A stretch of DNA of 64,000 bases from Caldicellulosiruptor naganoensis. GTDB lineage: Bacteria > Bacillota > Thermoanaerobacteria > Caldicellulosiruptorales > Caldicellulosiruptoraceae. Below are positions 27,834-37,405 of this stretch, piece by piece. Under the pieces are notes generated by a model, which saw only the letters and a program-made list of their open reading frames with translations, was not told the DNA's origin and searched no databases. The position numbers and the translations under genes were made by a program. Within the stretch, counting starts at the first letter, position 1. Each line of letters starts with the position of its first letter. Where the stretch lies: NCBI RefSeq assembly GCF_026914285.1, contig NZ_CP113864.1:843501-907500 (forward strand), in the 5' to 3' direction.

Positions 27834-29546
27834 TTGCCAAGAGAAAGAAAGAGAATTGGAGATGTTTTAGTAGAGGCAAAGATAATTACACCTCAGCAAC
27901 TGGAAGAAGCACTTAAAATTCAAAAGCAGACCAATAAAAAATTGGGCGAGATATTGGTTGAGAAAGGCTATATAACAGAAAATGAGCTAATAGAGATTTT
28001 AGAATTTCAGTTAGGGATACCTCACATAAAGTTAGATGTATATCCAATTGACCCTAAGGCAGTTGAAGCAATTTCTGAGTCAATTGCACGAAGACATACC
28101 GTTTTGCCGGTAAGTTTTGCCGAAGATGGAAGCCTGATTGTGGCAATGGCCGACCCTCTCAACATATTTGCTATGGAGGATATTGAGATTTATTCAGGCA
28201 GAAGAGTACGGCCACGAATTGCCAAGGCATCCGATATTAAACGTGCGATCGAAAGGTTCTATGGTAAGCAAGAAGCTTTAAAAGCAGCTGAAGAGTTGCA
28301 AAAAGAAAGTAGCGAAAAGGACAGCCAAGCCAAAAGAGCTACTGTTACGCCTCGATTCCAGCTTGGTTTGGAAGACGGAACAGAAGGACCTATTGTAAGA
28401 CTTGTCAATTCCATTTTTGAACAAGCTATTACATCGCGTGCAAGCGACATTCACATTGAACCGTTTGAGAACGAGATAAAAGTCAGATACAGAATAGATG
28501 GTGTATTGTATGATGTCTTGAAGTTAGATATTGGGATATTGCCATCACTAGTGGCAAGAATTAAGATTGTAGGTAATATGGACATTGCAGAAAAGAGGAT
28601 ACCACAGGATGGACGAACAACTTACATTTTTTCGGATAAAATATATGACATGAGAATCTCCTCTTTACCATGTGTTTATGGTGAAAAGATTGTTGTGCGT
28701 GTGATAGACAAAAGTGCATTTGTGCGTTCCAAAACTGAGCTTGGCTTGACTGAAGAGGACGAAGAGAAATATAACAAGCTGATTGCTGCGCCACATGGAA
28801 TAATCTTGGTCTGTGGTCCCACCGGTAGTGGTAAGTCTACTACGCTTTATACTATTTTAAACGAACTTAACACTGGAACGCGCAACATAATAACCGTTGA
28901 GGATCCTGTTGAAAGTACTATAGAAGGTATTAATCAAGTTGAGGTCAATACCAAAGCAGGGCTAACATTTGCAGCGGCGCTGAGATCAATCTTGCGACAG
29001 GACCCGGATATAATTATGATTGGTGAGATCCGAGACAGAGAAACAGCTGACATGGCAATCAGGGCTGCTATTACAGGGCATTTAGTGTTGTCAACCATTC
29101 ATACAAATGATGCAGCAAGTGCAATTACAAGGTTGGTTGACATGGGGATAGAAAACTTTTTGATAAGCTCGTCGTTGGTAGGGGTAATATCACAGAGATT
29201 GGTAAGAAAACTGTGTCCATACTGTAAAGAGCCTTATGAGCCATCAGATGAAGAAAAAATTCTTCTTGACATAAAGCAAGATGAGAGTGTAAAATTATAC
29301 ACAAAGAGAGGATGTCATATATGTGATAAAAAAGGTTATTATGGTAGAACAGGTGTATATGAAATTCTGATTGTGACAAAAGAGTTGAGAAAACTTATAA
29401 ACAAAAAAGATGTCAGCAGTGAGGAGATAAAGGAACTTGCTGTCAAAGAGGGGATGAAGACACTCCGAGAAGCGTGCAAAGAGAGAGTTTTGAATGGAAT
29501 TACATCAGTTGAAGAATATCTTAAGATTACTTATGCACTTGAATAG
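27834..29546 (+). CDS. pilB: Type IV pilus assembly ATPase PilB
   Basis: Hexameric ATPase that powers pilin polymerisation. The N-terminal MshEN domain (~1-150) has RIGDVLVEAKIITPQQLEEA and QLGIPHIKL. In several PilB/MshE proteins this domain binds c-di-GMP, which matters here given nearby c-di-GMP riboswitches. The ATPase part has Walker A GPTGSGKSTT (~residue 328), the Asp box, Walker B IIMIGEIRD (~393) and a tetracysteine zinc site (CPYC ~461 and CHIC ~495). Its 570 residues are standard. TTG start at 27834 after GGGGAG. Confidence 0.96.
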   Translation: MPRERKRIGDVLVEAKIITPQQLEEALKIQKQTNKKLGEILVEKGYITENELIEILEFQLGIPHIKLDVYPIDPKAVEAISESIARRHTVLPVSFAEDGSLIVAMADPLNIFAMEDIEIYSGRRVRPRIAKASDIKRAIERFYGKQEALKAAEELQKESSEKDSQAKRATVTPRFQLGLEDGTEGPIVRLVNSIFEQAITSRASDIHIEPFENEIKVRYRIDGVLYDVLKLDIGILPSLVARIKIVGNMDIAEKRIPQDGRTTYIFSDKIYDMRISSLPCVYGEKIVVRVIDKSAFVRSKTELGLTEEDEEKYNKLIAAPHGIILVCGPTGSGKSTTLYTILNELNTGTRNIITVEDPVESTIEGINQVEVNTKAGLTFAAALRSILRQDPDIIMIGEIRDRETADMAIRAAITGHLVLSTIHTNDAASAITRLVDMGIENFLISSSLVGVISQRLVRKLCPYCKEPYEPSDEEKILLDIKQDESVKLYTKRGCHICDKKGYYGRTGVYEILIVTKELRKLINKKDVSSEEIKELAVKEGMKTLREACKERVLNGITSVEEYLKITYALE

Positions 29547-29599
29547 TATTATGAGTAAGTACAAGAGGGGAGATTAGGGGAAGGAGGAAGCAAATACTT

Positions 29600-30655
29600 A
29601 TGGATATTAATTCAATTCTCAAAGAAGCATTTCTCAAGGAGGCATCAGATATACATATTACACCAGGTGTTCCTCCAATTTATCGAATACACGGCAGATT
29701 AGTACGGGCAGACGATTCAATTTTGACGCCTGAAATGGTAGAGGAGTTTGTGCGACAGATCACCAACGAAAACCAGTTTAAAATTCTTGAGCAGAAAGGT
29801 GAGATAGACTTTTCTTACGGCATAAAAGGCGTAAGCAGATTCAGAGTAAATGTTTATAAACAAAGAGGTTCATATTCTATAGCTTTTAGAATAATTCCAG
29901 TAAATATACCACCATTTGAGACACTTGGCCTTCCACCGGTATTGAAGGAATTTACAAAGTTGAACAAAGGACTTGTTTTAGTTACAGGTCCAACTGGTTC
30001 AGGAAAATCCACAACTCTGGCATCATTGATTGATATAATCAATAAAGAAAGAGATGTACATATAATAACCTTGGAGGATCCAATAGAGTATTTGCATAGA
30101 CACAACAAGAGTATTATCAATCAAAGAGAGATAGGTAGTGACACACTCAGCTTTGCAGATGCGCTGAGGGCGGCTTTGAGAGAAGATCCTGATGTAATCC
30201 TGGTTGGTGAGATGAGGGATTTGGAGACAATTGCGATAGCTTTAACAGCTGCTGAAACAGGACACCTGGTGTTTTCCACACTTCACACAATTGGAGCGGC
30301 AAAGACAATAGACCGTATCATTGACGTTTTTCCACCCCATCAACAGCAGCAGATAAGAATTCAGCTATCAACAGTTTTGCAGGGAGTTGTTTCTCAGCAA
30401 CTTTTGACCCGTCGAGATGGTAAAGGTAGAGTTGTTGCGACAGAGGTAATGATAGTTAATCCAGCAATAAGAAACCTCATTAGGGAGGCTAAAACATATC
30501 AGATTCAATCAATTATTCAAACGCATCAGCGACAGGGCATGATAACAATGGAGCAGTCACTCATAGACTTGTACAAACGAGGTCTTATCACCCGTGAAGA
30601 TGCGTTCAACTATGCTACTGATTTTGATTTTATGCAAAGACTACTCAGTGCATAA
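29600..30655 (+). CDS. pilT: Type IV pilus retraction ATPase PilT
   Basis: Depolymerises pili to drive twitching or pull the cell to a surface. The 351 residues include the PAS-like N-terminal domain (SDIHITPGVPPIYRIHGRL), Walker A GPTGSGKSTT at ~130, Walker B VILVGEMRDLETI, the His box HLVFSTLHT and the PilT-specific AIRNLIRE motif. Lack of a cysteine zinc site and the short N terminus separate it from PilB. ATG at 29600. Presence of both PilB and PilT argues for a dynamic, retractable pilus. Confidence 0.96.
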   Translation: MDINSILKEAFLKEASDIHITPGVPPIYRIHGRLVRADDSILTPEMVEEFVRQITNENQFKILEQKGEIDFSYGIKGVSRFRVNVYKQRGSYSIAFRIIPVNIPPFETLGLPPVLKEFTKLNKGLVLVTGPTGSGKSTTLASLIDIINKERDVHIITLEDPIEYLHRHNKSIINQREIGSDTLSFADALRAALREDPDVILVGEMRDLETIAIALTAAETGHLVFSTLHTIGAAKTIDRIIDVFPPHQQQQIRIQLSTVLQGVVSQQLLTRRDGKGRVVATEVMIVNPAIRNLIREAKTYQIQSIIQTHQRQGMITMEQSLIDLYKRGLITREDAFNYATDFDFMQRLLSA

Positions 30656-30725
30656 GCTTTTCAAATGCTTTTTAGGTTTGGTGGTGTGACAAATAAATTT
30701 GGGATGTTAAGGAGAGTAGTGAGGT

Positions 30726-31937
30726 ATGCCGGAGTTTGTTTACAAAGCAGTAGATAGCAGTGGTAAAAATGTTGAGGGGACAATATTGGCAGATACAATT
30801 GAGCTTGCAGCAGAAAGCCTTAAGAGACGTCAGCTATATATAATAGACTTGCGAGAAAAAGGAGTATGGCAGAAAGATATTTCAGTTCAGTTGCGAAAAA
30901 AGATAGCTATAAAAGACTTAGCAGTGTTTTGTCGCCAGTTTGCAACAATGCTTATGGCGGGTATACCAATGGTAAGTGCGTTAGATGTCATTGTTGAGCA
31001 GTTCAAAGGGAAGTATTTGGGGAAAGTATTAGAAGATATATATAAAAGAGTGCAAAGTGGAACAATGTTATCAAGAGCTTTGGCAGAAAAAGCTGAATGT
31101 TTTCCACCAATTTTGATAAACATGATTGAGGCTGGTGAGATGTCAGGTTCTGTTGATCAAGCACTTGATAGGATGGCTACCCACTTTGAAAAGGAGTTAA
31201 AATTACGCCAGAAAATTATAAATGCCTTGATATACCCGGCAATTGTTATTCTTGTTGCAATAGGTGTATTGATAATAATGCTCACATTTGTTGTACCCAC
31301 TTTTGTTGGAATTTTTAGCGAGCTTAATGTTGAGCTGCCTGCAACCACAAGGTTCATAATCTCCAGCTCCAATTTTATGAGAAACAATTTAATTTTAATA
31401 ATTATAGTATGCATTTTATTTGTGGTAGCTTACAAGGTAATTAGAAAAACCGACAAAGGTGGATTTTATATAGATAAGTTCAAACTTCAAATTCCAGTCA
31501 TAGGTAAGATTATCCTTGGACAAATTGTAACAAGGTTTACAAGAACACTTGGCACGATGACAGCAGCAGGTGTTAGTATAGTGATAGCTCTTGAGACAAC
31601 AAAAAATGTCATGACAAATGTATTTGTGGAGAAGAAGTTTGAAGAGGTTATCGACAGGGTGCAGAAGGGAGAGGGTTTGAGCTATCCTATTGCTGATGTG
31701 GGGATTTTCCCAAGGCTTGTTGAAATTATGATAAGAACTGGTGAAGAAAGTGGTAATTTGGAATATATGCTTAATAAGGCAGCGGATTATTATGAGAATG
31801 AAGTTGAAAATCAGGTAACAAGGCTAACATCAATATTTGAACCTATAATGATTGTGTTGCTTGCTATCATGGTAGGTTTCTTGCTGGCATCAATAATCTT
31901 GCCGATATTCAAATTGTATGGAAGCGTTGGTGCGTAA
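30726..31937 (+). CDS. pilC: Type IV pilus inner-membrane platform PilC
   Basis: Membrane platform that couples PilB/PilT motion to pilin extraction. It has two T2SF domains (~70-190 and ~270-390), each with the FCRQFATMLMAGIPMVSALD or FTRTLGTMTAAGVSIVIALE type motif, and three hydrophobic helices (INALIYPAIVILVAIGVLII, LILIIIVCILFVVAYKV and IMIVLLAIMVGFLLASIILPIF). Its 403 residues are typical. ATG 30726 follows AAGGAG. The pilin genes follow immediately. Confidence 0.96.
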   Translation: MPEFVYKAVDSSGKNVEGTILADTIELAAESLKRRQLYIIDLREKGVWQKDISVQLRKKIAIKDLAVFCRQFATMLMAGIPMVSALDVIVEQFKGKYLGKVLEDIYKRVQSGTMLSRALAEKAECFPPILINMIEAGEMSGSVDQALDRMATHFEKELKLRQKIINALIYPAIVILVAIGVLIIMLTFVVPTFVGIFSELNVELPATTRFIISSSNFMRNNLILIIIVCILFVVAYKVIRKTDKGGFYIDKFKLQIPVIGKIILGQIVTRFTRTLGTMTAAGVSIVIALETTKNVMTNVFVEKKFEEVIDRVQKGEGLSYPIADVGIFPRLVEIMIRTGEESGNLEYMLNKAADYYENEVENQVTRLTSIFEPIMIVLLAIMVGFLLASIILPIFKLYGSVGA

Positions 31938-31976
31938 AAAAACTCAAAGATGTATAAAAAGGCGGGGAAAATTAAA

Positions 31977-32393
31977 TTGAAAAGAAAAGGATTTACCTTA
32001 ATTGAGCTGGTGGTAGTGGTTGCTATCCTGGGTGTGATTATTGCTATAGCCGTCCCCCAGGTTTTAAGAAATATAAATAAGGCAAGAAGAGCAGCTGACA
32101 TTCAAAATGCAAGACATATTGCATATGCCTTCTATCTTTTTAAAGAAGAAACAGGAGTAAGTTTAAATGTGCTTATACCTGATAACAATTTTCACAAAAT
32201 TGACTCAGATGTTGTAAGTTTAAGTCCTCCATATAGTTTAAAGCTTAGCGATTATATTTCAGGAGGCTTGCCAAAACCAGTTTACCGGCGTTCCTACTAC
32301 TTCTACTATAAACTTGATACTGTACTAAAAGTTTATAGTGGTGATGGAACAAACTTTTATGAGCTTTTTCCAAATGTTGATCCTGGTTACTAA
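31977..32393 (+). CDS. Type IV pilin (major-type) 1
   Basis: A prepilin with a short basic leader, MKRKG, cleaved before FTLIELVVVVAILGVI, with the conserved Glu5. I prefer TTG 31977 (GGCGGGG 9 nt upstream) to ATG 31950, which lacks a ribosome site and would give a 14-residue leader. The ~138-residue product has the long N-terminal helix and a small globular domain ending in YYFYYKLDTVLKVYSGDGTN. A close paralogue follows, so the two could be alternative or mixed subunits of the filament. Confidence 0.85.
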   Translation: MKRKGFTLIELVVVVAILGVIIAIAVPQVLRNINKARRAADIQNARHIAYAFYLFKEETGVSLNVLIPDNNFHKIDSDVVSLSPPYSLKLSDYISGGLPKPVYRRSYYFYYKLDTVLKVYSGDGTNFYELFPNVDPGY

Positions 32394-32426
32394 AAATTTA
32401 AAAAACAAGAGGGGGCGATTTGAAAG

Positions 32427-32864
32427 ATGATGGCTTGGCTTGTAAAGCAGGTTAACAGCAAGCACAAAGGTTTTACATTAATTGAGATGGTTATAGTTGT
32501 TGCAATAATTGCAATCTTGATTGCAATTGCGGTACCTCAAGTATTAAAACAGATAAACAAGTCAAAAATTGAGGCTGATAAGGCAAATGCAAAGAATATT
32601 GCTACAGCTATTCAGCAATGGGTTTCAGAAGGAAATGTGTTGAATGGTACAACTAACTGGGTGAAAATAGAAAATACTGTCCCTATTAACACTGGTAACG
32701 GTATAGTAGATTACTTGGGTAGTGGACTTCCAAAGACAAAGCTGAAAAATGGAGATTTTTATTATCAATATGATGCAACAAATCAAGTATTGAGAATAGG
32801 TGCTGAAAATTCTGCTGGTGCTGTTGTTGAGCTCTATCCGTCTCCAGATCCAAACTACAAATAA
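32427..32864 (+). CDS. Type IV pilin (major-type) 2
   Basis: A 145-residue prepilin: leader up to KHKG, then FTLIEMVIVVAIIAILIAIA with Glu5. The mature part is about 129 residues and its end (DFYYQYDATNQVLRIG) parallels pilin 1. The leader is longer than that of pilin 1 (about 16 residues). It follows pilin 1 by 33 bp and precedes the prepilin peptidase. Confidence 0.9.
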   Translation: MMAWLVKQVNSKHKGFTLIEMVIVVAIIAILIAIAVPQVLKQINKSKIEADKANAKNIATAIQQWVSEGNVLNGTTNWVKIENTVPINTGNGIVDYLGSGLPKTKLKNGDFYYQYDATNQVLRIGAENSAGAVVELYPSPDPNYK

Positions 32865-32910
32865 TAATTGTTTTGTACTCTTAATTTAATTTTGAAGGAG
32901 TATACTAAAG

Positions 32911-33687
32911 ATGTTAGAGGCAGTAGTGGGAACGTTGGGATTGGTTATTGGCAGCTTCCTGAATGTATGCATCTACAGAATACCTCGAGGGGAATCAATT
33001 ATATTCCCCTCGAGTCATTGTCCAAATTGTGGAAAAAGAATAAGATGGTTTGATTTAATCCCTGTCTTAAGCTTTATTATCCTGAAAGGGAAGTGCAGGT
33101 ATTGCAAAAGTCCAATTTCACCCTTATATCCGGCTGTTGAAGCTTTGTGTTGTTTGCTTGCGGTAGTAAGCGTAAAAGTGTTTGGTTTGAGTGTATCAGC
33201 TTTTTTATTATTTTTGATAGGCTGTATCCTGTTATACATTTCAGTTGTAGATTTCAAAACTTACGAGATGAGCGTAACAAGTATTCTTTTGCTTGCCATT
33301 TTAAAGTTTGGGTTTGAGGTGAGTTTAAAAGGGGTTTCAAAAACCTCAATGACGTTTGTGGTGCTTGGACCAATTTTAAATGCTCTTCTGGTAGGGCTTA
33401 TATACTTAATTACCCGGGGCATTGCTATGGGGTTAGGGGATGTTTTACTTTTGATGGCAGGTGGTATAGGGTTTTCGGTAAGACAGGCAATTGTGTGCAA
33501 TTTCATAGCATTTTTTGTAGCGTTTTTATATGTTTTAGGTTTGAAGTTTGTTCAAAGCATTTTAAAGGGAAACGAGAAAAAGAGGGAGATTCCGTTTGGT
33601 CCGTTCATATCAATTGGCATATTTGTGTCAACAGTGGCAGGTGAAAGGATTGCTGATCTTTACTATCAGCTAATAATAGTGAGGTAG
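32911..33687 (+). CDS. pilD: Prepilin peptidase PilD
   Basis: A polytopic aspartic protease that trims prepilin leaders and methylates the new N terminus. The N-terminal domain has the two zinc Cys pairs (HCPNCGKRI and CRYCKSPIS). The catalytic aspartates lie in VDFKTYEM and the GxGD motif GLGDVLLL. It has 258 residues and about seven helices, a full-size enzyme. ATG at 32911 after GAAGGAG. It serves all the pilins and minor pilins here. Confidence 0.95.
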   Translation: MLEAVVGTLGLVIGSFLNVCIYRIPRGESIIFPSSHCPNCGKRIRWFDLIPVLSFIILKGKCRYCKSPISPLYPAVEALCCLLAVVSVKVFGLSVSAFLLFLIGCILLYISVVDFKTYEMSVTSILLLAILKFGFEVSLKGVSKTSMTFVVLGPILNALLVGLIYLITRGIAMGLGDVLLLMAGGIGFSVRQAIVCNFIAFFVAFLYVLGLKFVQSILKGNEKKREIPFGPFISIGIFVSTVAGERIADLYYQLIIVR

Positions 33688-33694
33688 GTATTTG

Positions 33695-33985
33695 ATGTAT
33701 GTTGTAAAAAATCTGATGGAAGAACTTGTTCAAAAATACTATGAGAAAATAATTGATGAATTGGACGTTTGCAAATGCGAAAAATGCAAAGCCGATGTAA
33801 TGGCATTGGCTCTGAATAGACTTCCACCTCGGTATTGTGTGACTGAAGATGGTAAGATGTTTGTGAAATTAAAAGAATTAGAAATTCAATTTGAAGTAGA
33901 TATAACTGCTGCGCTGGCAGCAGCGGCGTATATAGTCAAAAATAATATGAGGCATGAAGAAAGGGATTGTAAGAATGAAATATAG
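33695..33985 (+). CDS. ComFB-family protein (putative cyclic-dinucleotide receptor)
   Basis: A 96-residue soluble protein with the late-competence ComFB pattern: N-terminal helix (NLMEELVQKYYEKII), a Cys cluster (CKCEKCKADVMALALN) and NRLPPRYCVTEDG. ComFB homologues have recently been described as c-di-GMP/c-di-AMP receptors that affect competence and T4P motility. That is family knowledge and untested here. ATG 33695 is chosen over the adjoining TTG 33692. It sits inside the pilus operon between pilD and a minor pilin, overlapping the latter by 11 bp (if ATG 33975). Confidence 0.8.
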   Translation: MYVVKNLMEELVQKYYEKIIDELDVCKCEKCKADVMALALNRLPPRYCVTEDGKMFVKLKELEIQFEVDITAALAAAAYIVKNNMRHEERDCKNEI

Positions 33986-34529
33986 AGGTTTTTCTCTTAG
34001 TGAAATGATAATTGTAATAGTTATAATTGCTATATTATTGGCAATTGGGATACCTGCATATCTATCATCTGTTCGTCGTGCAGAAGTTAGAAATGTTGCA
34101 AATGGGTTGTCAGATGTGATTTCTATGCTGTATGAGTACGAAGATAAAGAAGCAGTTTATGACAAATATTTTGTTAAAATTAATAATTACATTATACCAG
34201 ATCCAGCAACAGGTGAAAGGTATTTACAGATTCAACTGATAAAATATGTGGGTGGAACAGAAACAGTATTAAAGGAATTAAAAAGCAAAACTGTTGAATT
34301 AAATTCTGATATAATTGTTACGGGAGCAGGGCCAGTTGCCACGTATTTGTATTATGACAAAAATGGAACATTATGGAAGTTCTCAGGTTCTCCTGGTCTA
34401 CGAGCCAACGAAAGTCATTATCAAAATACAAATAAAGAAATTGTGGTAAAAGCAAGAGGGGCAACAAGTGGTTATCAGAAAAGAGTTATTATTAAAGCGT
34501 TGCCTCCAGGGAGTGTTGAAGTTAAATGA
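33975..34529 (+). CDS. Minor pilin / pseudopilin-like protein
   Basis: A prepilin-type N terminus, MKYRG then FSLSEMIIVIVIIAILLAIG with Glu at position 5 of the mature form. I favour ATG 33975 (AAGGGA upstream) over ATG 33954. The ~184-residue product has a beta-rich C-terminal part (GAGPVATYLYYDKNGTLWKF). Together with the next three prepilin-like genes it probably forms the initiating tip of the pilus. It overlaps the next gene by 4 bp. Confidence 0.82.
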   Translation: MKYRGFSLSEMIIVIVIIAILLAIGIPAYLSSVRRAEVRNVANGLSDVISMLYEYEDKEAVYDKYFVKINNYIIPDPATGERYLQIQLIKYVGGTETVLKELKSKTVELNSDIIVTGAGPVATYLYYDKNGTLWKFSGSPGLRANESHYQNTNKEIVVKARGATSGYQKRVIIKALPPGSVEVK

Positions 34530-35098
34530 GATGTAATTTGAAAAGAAAAAGTAATTTTAAATTAAAAGGTTTGACGCTTGTTGAGCTAATAGTAGTTGTT
34601 GCAATTGTAGCAATAATCCTTGGCGCAATTTATTCTTTTTTTATACAGAACTTCAAAGTAGCACAGGAGAACATTAACATAGCTAGGATTGAGGGTGAAG
34701 CAAAAAGATTAAACGATCAGGTAAAACAATGGCTGTCAATGTCTGACCAGTCAACTATTAATTATATGGTTGTTGGTACAACTAAACAAGTAATAATGGA
34801 TGTGTATCAAAATGATTTGCCAGCACTAACTGCACGACCTGATTTTAGAATTAAACTTATATATGATTCAAGTTCAAAGAGTATTAGCATTGAAAAGGAT
34901 TTTTTGACATCTTCAAGTGGTTCTTCGGTTCCGTCACCTGCGGTATTCATCTTTTTAAATGGTCTTGTTGAAAGATTTGATTGTGTTTATGTTTCAGATT
35001 TAAAGATAGTAATAGAATATGAGGTTGTAGTAAATAAACGTGGAGCTAACCGTATAACCAGAGTGTACAAAGTTGAACATGTTTTTAGAAACTTTTAG
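34526..35098 (+). CDS. Minor pilin (PilW/PilJ-like)
   Basis: A 190-residue protein with the leader ending KLKG and a mature start LTLVELIVVVAIVAIILGAI (Glu5 present; Leu rather than Phe at position 1). The soluble part has no recognised motif. Overlap with the previous gene (ATGA) shows translational coupling. Likely part of the tip complex, by analogy with PilVWX sets. Confidence 0.82.
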   Translation: MRCNLKRKSNFKLKGLTLVELIVVVAIVAIILGAIYSFFIQNFKVAQENINIARIEGEAKRLNDQVKQWLSMSDQSTINYMVVGTTKQVIMDVYQNDLPALTARPDFRIKLIYDSSSKSISIEKDFLTSSSGSSVPSPAVFIFLNGLVERFDCVYVSDLKIVIEYEVVVNKRGANRITRVYKVEHVFRNF

Positions 35099-35156
35099 TC
35101 TGCAAAATGCTTATATGTATAAGTGAATTTTACATAAATCATAGAGGTGATTTATA

Positions 35157-36119
35157 GTGAGCGAAAAAGTTGTTGTTGAGATTGGAAAAAACTACATTAG
35201 AGTGGTTGAGGGAAAATATCACAACGAGACCATTGAAATTGATAGATTTTTTGAAAAAAATCTTGACGATAATATAATTAGAGAAGATATTAAAGTTGAT
35301 GATGTACTTTTGCAGATAGAACTTAGAAGCTTTTTCAATCAAAATAAGGTTGGTAAGAAAAATGTGAATGTAATATTTTCAGGGATTTCTAACATTTTGA
35401 TAAGAGAACTGGAGATGCCTTATGTTGCCGATGACAAAGTGTACAATATGATACGCCATGAGGCAAGACAATATTTCCCAATTAACATAGATAATTATGT
35501 ACTTGATTATAAGCAGTTAAGAATATTTAATGAGGGAAAAGTTAAAAAGCAAAAGGTATTAATTGTTGGTGTACATAGATTCTTAATCGAAGGTATAATA
35601 AATGCTTTTAGAAATGCAGGAATAAAAATATCTAAGATTGATATTGAACCAAACTCTATTGTCAAATTATTCAAAATAGAAAGGAAGCTGAATAAACAAA
35701 CAGATGATAATTCATATCTAATAGCAAATATTACTCGAAACGGGGTTTCTACATCAGTTGTTGCAAATAACGAGCTCTGTGCCACAAAACTGTTTCCGCT
35801 TGTTCAGCTGGAAGAGATGTTTAAGGAAAATTCAGAACAATCTTATGATTATGAATTTAGCTATATTGAGGATCTCATTTCTGAAAGTATAATCAAGTTT
35901 TATGACTTTGTACGAACGAGAGAAGAACCGATAACAGATATTAAAAAAGTATATTTAACAGGAGAGGTATGTCAACATATTGATATCAGTGATATTTTAA
36001 AAAAGAGAATTAATATGGATGTAGAACTTATGAGCGGGTTTAAATCTATTAAGAAGATTGGGACACAAGAAAAAAGTGTAATGTTTAGTTATGTAACAGT
36101 TTTCAGTGGGTTAATTTAA
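35157..36119 (+). CDS. pilM: Type IV pilus actin-like protein PilM
   Basis: A cytoplasmic actin-fold ATP-binding protein that holds the N-terminal tail of PilN and links to the motor. The N terminus (VVVEIGKNYIRVVEG) and the RELEMPYVADDKVYNMIRHE ... QYFPINIDNYVLDY block are diagnostic. Its 320 residues are slightly short for PilM (~350). GTG start at 35157 after GAGGTG. It is followed by PilN and PilO in the conserved order. Confidence 0.92.
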   Translation: MSEKVVVEIGKNYIRVVEGKYHNETIEIDRFFEKNLDDNIIREDIKVDDVLLQIELRSFFNQNKVGKKNVNVIFSGISNILIRELEMPYVADDKVYNMIRHEARQYFPINIDNYVLDYKQLRIFNEGKVKKQKVLIVGVHRFLIEGIINAFRNAGIKISKIDIEPNSIVKLFKIERKLNKQTDDNSYLIANITRNGVSTSVVANNELCATKLFPLVQLEEMFKENSEQSYDYEFSYIEDLISESIIKFYDFVRTREEPITDIKKVYLTGEVCQHIDISDILKKRINMDVELMSGFKSIKKIGTQEKSVMFSYVTVFSGLI

Positions 36120-36131
36120 AAGATATAAGGT

Positions 36132-36698
36132 ATGGACATTATAGAGCAAAGGAGGCAAGAAGTGGTGCCGGTTCTAAAAGATATAAATTTATTAGAGGCA
36201 TATAGTAAACAATATAAAGTAGGGAATGAAAAAGCAAGCAGTGTAATGATGATTACTTTATTGTCGGTAATTGGAATATGTGCTTTAATATCAGTATTTA
36301 TATTTGTTCAGATAATTTCCTATTCCATGAAAATCAGCAGTACTACGACAGAAATAAACTCGAAGAGAATAATTGTAAACAAGATACAGAAAGATTTAAA
36401 GATAAAAGAGGCATATGATATAAAAATTGGGTTTGTTAATCAAAAGAAAAATGAAAACCGAAAGTTAAAGGAATTGCTTACTACTCTTGAGAAACTAACT
36501 CCCAAAAATCTGACATTTGAGATGCTGCAGATAGAAAATAACAAACTTAATTGCAGGGTGGCAAGCAAGAATGTTGAGAGTGTAGTTCAGTTTGTTTACA
36601 GCCTATCTAATGATCCACACTTTGCAAATGTAGTATTTAATGGTGCAAATGATGTGGAAGGTATCAAAAAAGCTGATGTAAGTGCTGATATAAGATAA
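36132..36698 (+). CDS. pilN: PilN-like pilus alignment protein
   Basis: A 188-residue bitopic protein. A cytoplasmic tail (residues 1-35) carries an INLL-like motif (KDINLLEAY) that docks in PilM, then comes one helix (MMITLLSVIGICALISVFIF) and an external coiled coil and ferredoxin-like region. The INLL-type motif and position right after pilM make the call firm despite low sequence conservation in this family. Confidence 0.88.
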   Translation: MDIIEQRRQEVVPVLKDINLLEAYSKQYKVGNEKASSVMMITLLSVIGICALISVFIFVQIISYSMKISSTTTEINSKRIIVNKIQKDLKIKEAYDIKIGFVNQKKNENRKLKELLTTLEKLTPKNLTFEMLQIENNKLNCRVASKNVESVVQFVYSLSNDPHFANVVFNGANDVEGIKKADVSADIR

Positions 36699-36749
36699 GA
36701 GGTTTTAAGAATTTTAAGATCAGTTTAATGAAGGTGGGGAAAGGTAGCA

Positions 36750-37394
36750 ATGGGTTATAAACTGAGCAGTAGAGAAAAAAATTTACTGATTATTGGGTTA
36801 ATAGTGATAATTGTAGTGGTTTTTTATTCATTTGTATATAGTAACTTGTCTCAAAGATTAGAGAATTTAAAAACACAGTATGAAACCCTTACTGCAGAGC
36901 TTTCAAGGTTGAATATGATAATAAGCAATTATAACGCACACAAGGCAGAAATTGAAAATGCGAAAAAAGAGTATGCTAAACTAAAAGATATTATTCCGCC
37001 AAATCAGAATGCTTTGTTTTGTGTTGTAGATTTAAAAAGACTCTTAGAAACAGTGAAGATTAGTACTTCTTCATATATGTTTGAGCCTTCCCAGAAAATT
37101 GAGCTTGGAAATACAAAAAATTTGGGTGACCAGTTTTATCCATATTATCTATCATCACGCCAAACCTGGAATTGTGAATATGAAAAAATACACACAATTC
37201 TTGATAAACAACCGAATTTTGCGCCTTTATTTACAATTGATTCGCTTAACATGACAAAAGCAGAAAACAAGTTAACGGTAAATGCAGTGATAAAATTTTA
37301 CGGATTTAGCGACCCGCAAAGTCCAGCGCGTGAGTTTGTTTTGAATAAGACAATTAAGAGCAGTCCAACTGGAAAAAATAATTTATTTAAATAA
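36750..37394 (+). CDS. pilO: PilO-like pilus alignment protein
   Basis: A 214-residue bitopic protein: helix NLLIIGLIVIIVVVFYSFVY, a coiled coil (LSQRLENLKTQYETLTAELS), then a ferredoxin-like domain. This is the PilO plan and it follows PilN in the normal order. No separate PilP or PilQ gene is present, as expected without an outer membrane. Confidence 0.85.
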   Translation: MGYKLSSREKNLLIIGLIVIIVVVFYSFVYSNLSQRLENLKTQYETLTAELSRLNMIISNYNAHKAEIENAKKEYAKLKDIIPPNQNALFCVVDLKRLLETVKISTSSYMFEPSQKIELGNTKNLGDQFYPYYLSSRQTWNCEYEKIHTILDKQPNFAPLFTIDSLNMTKAENKLTVNAVIKFYGFSDPQSPAREFVLNKTIKSSPTGKNNLFK

Positions 37395-37405
37395 GGTGAG
37401 CTCAC

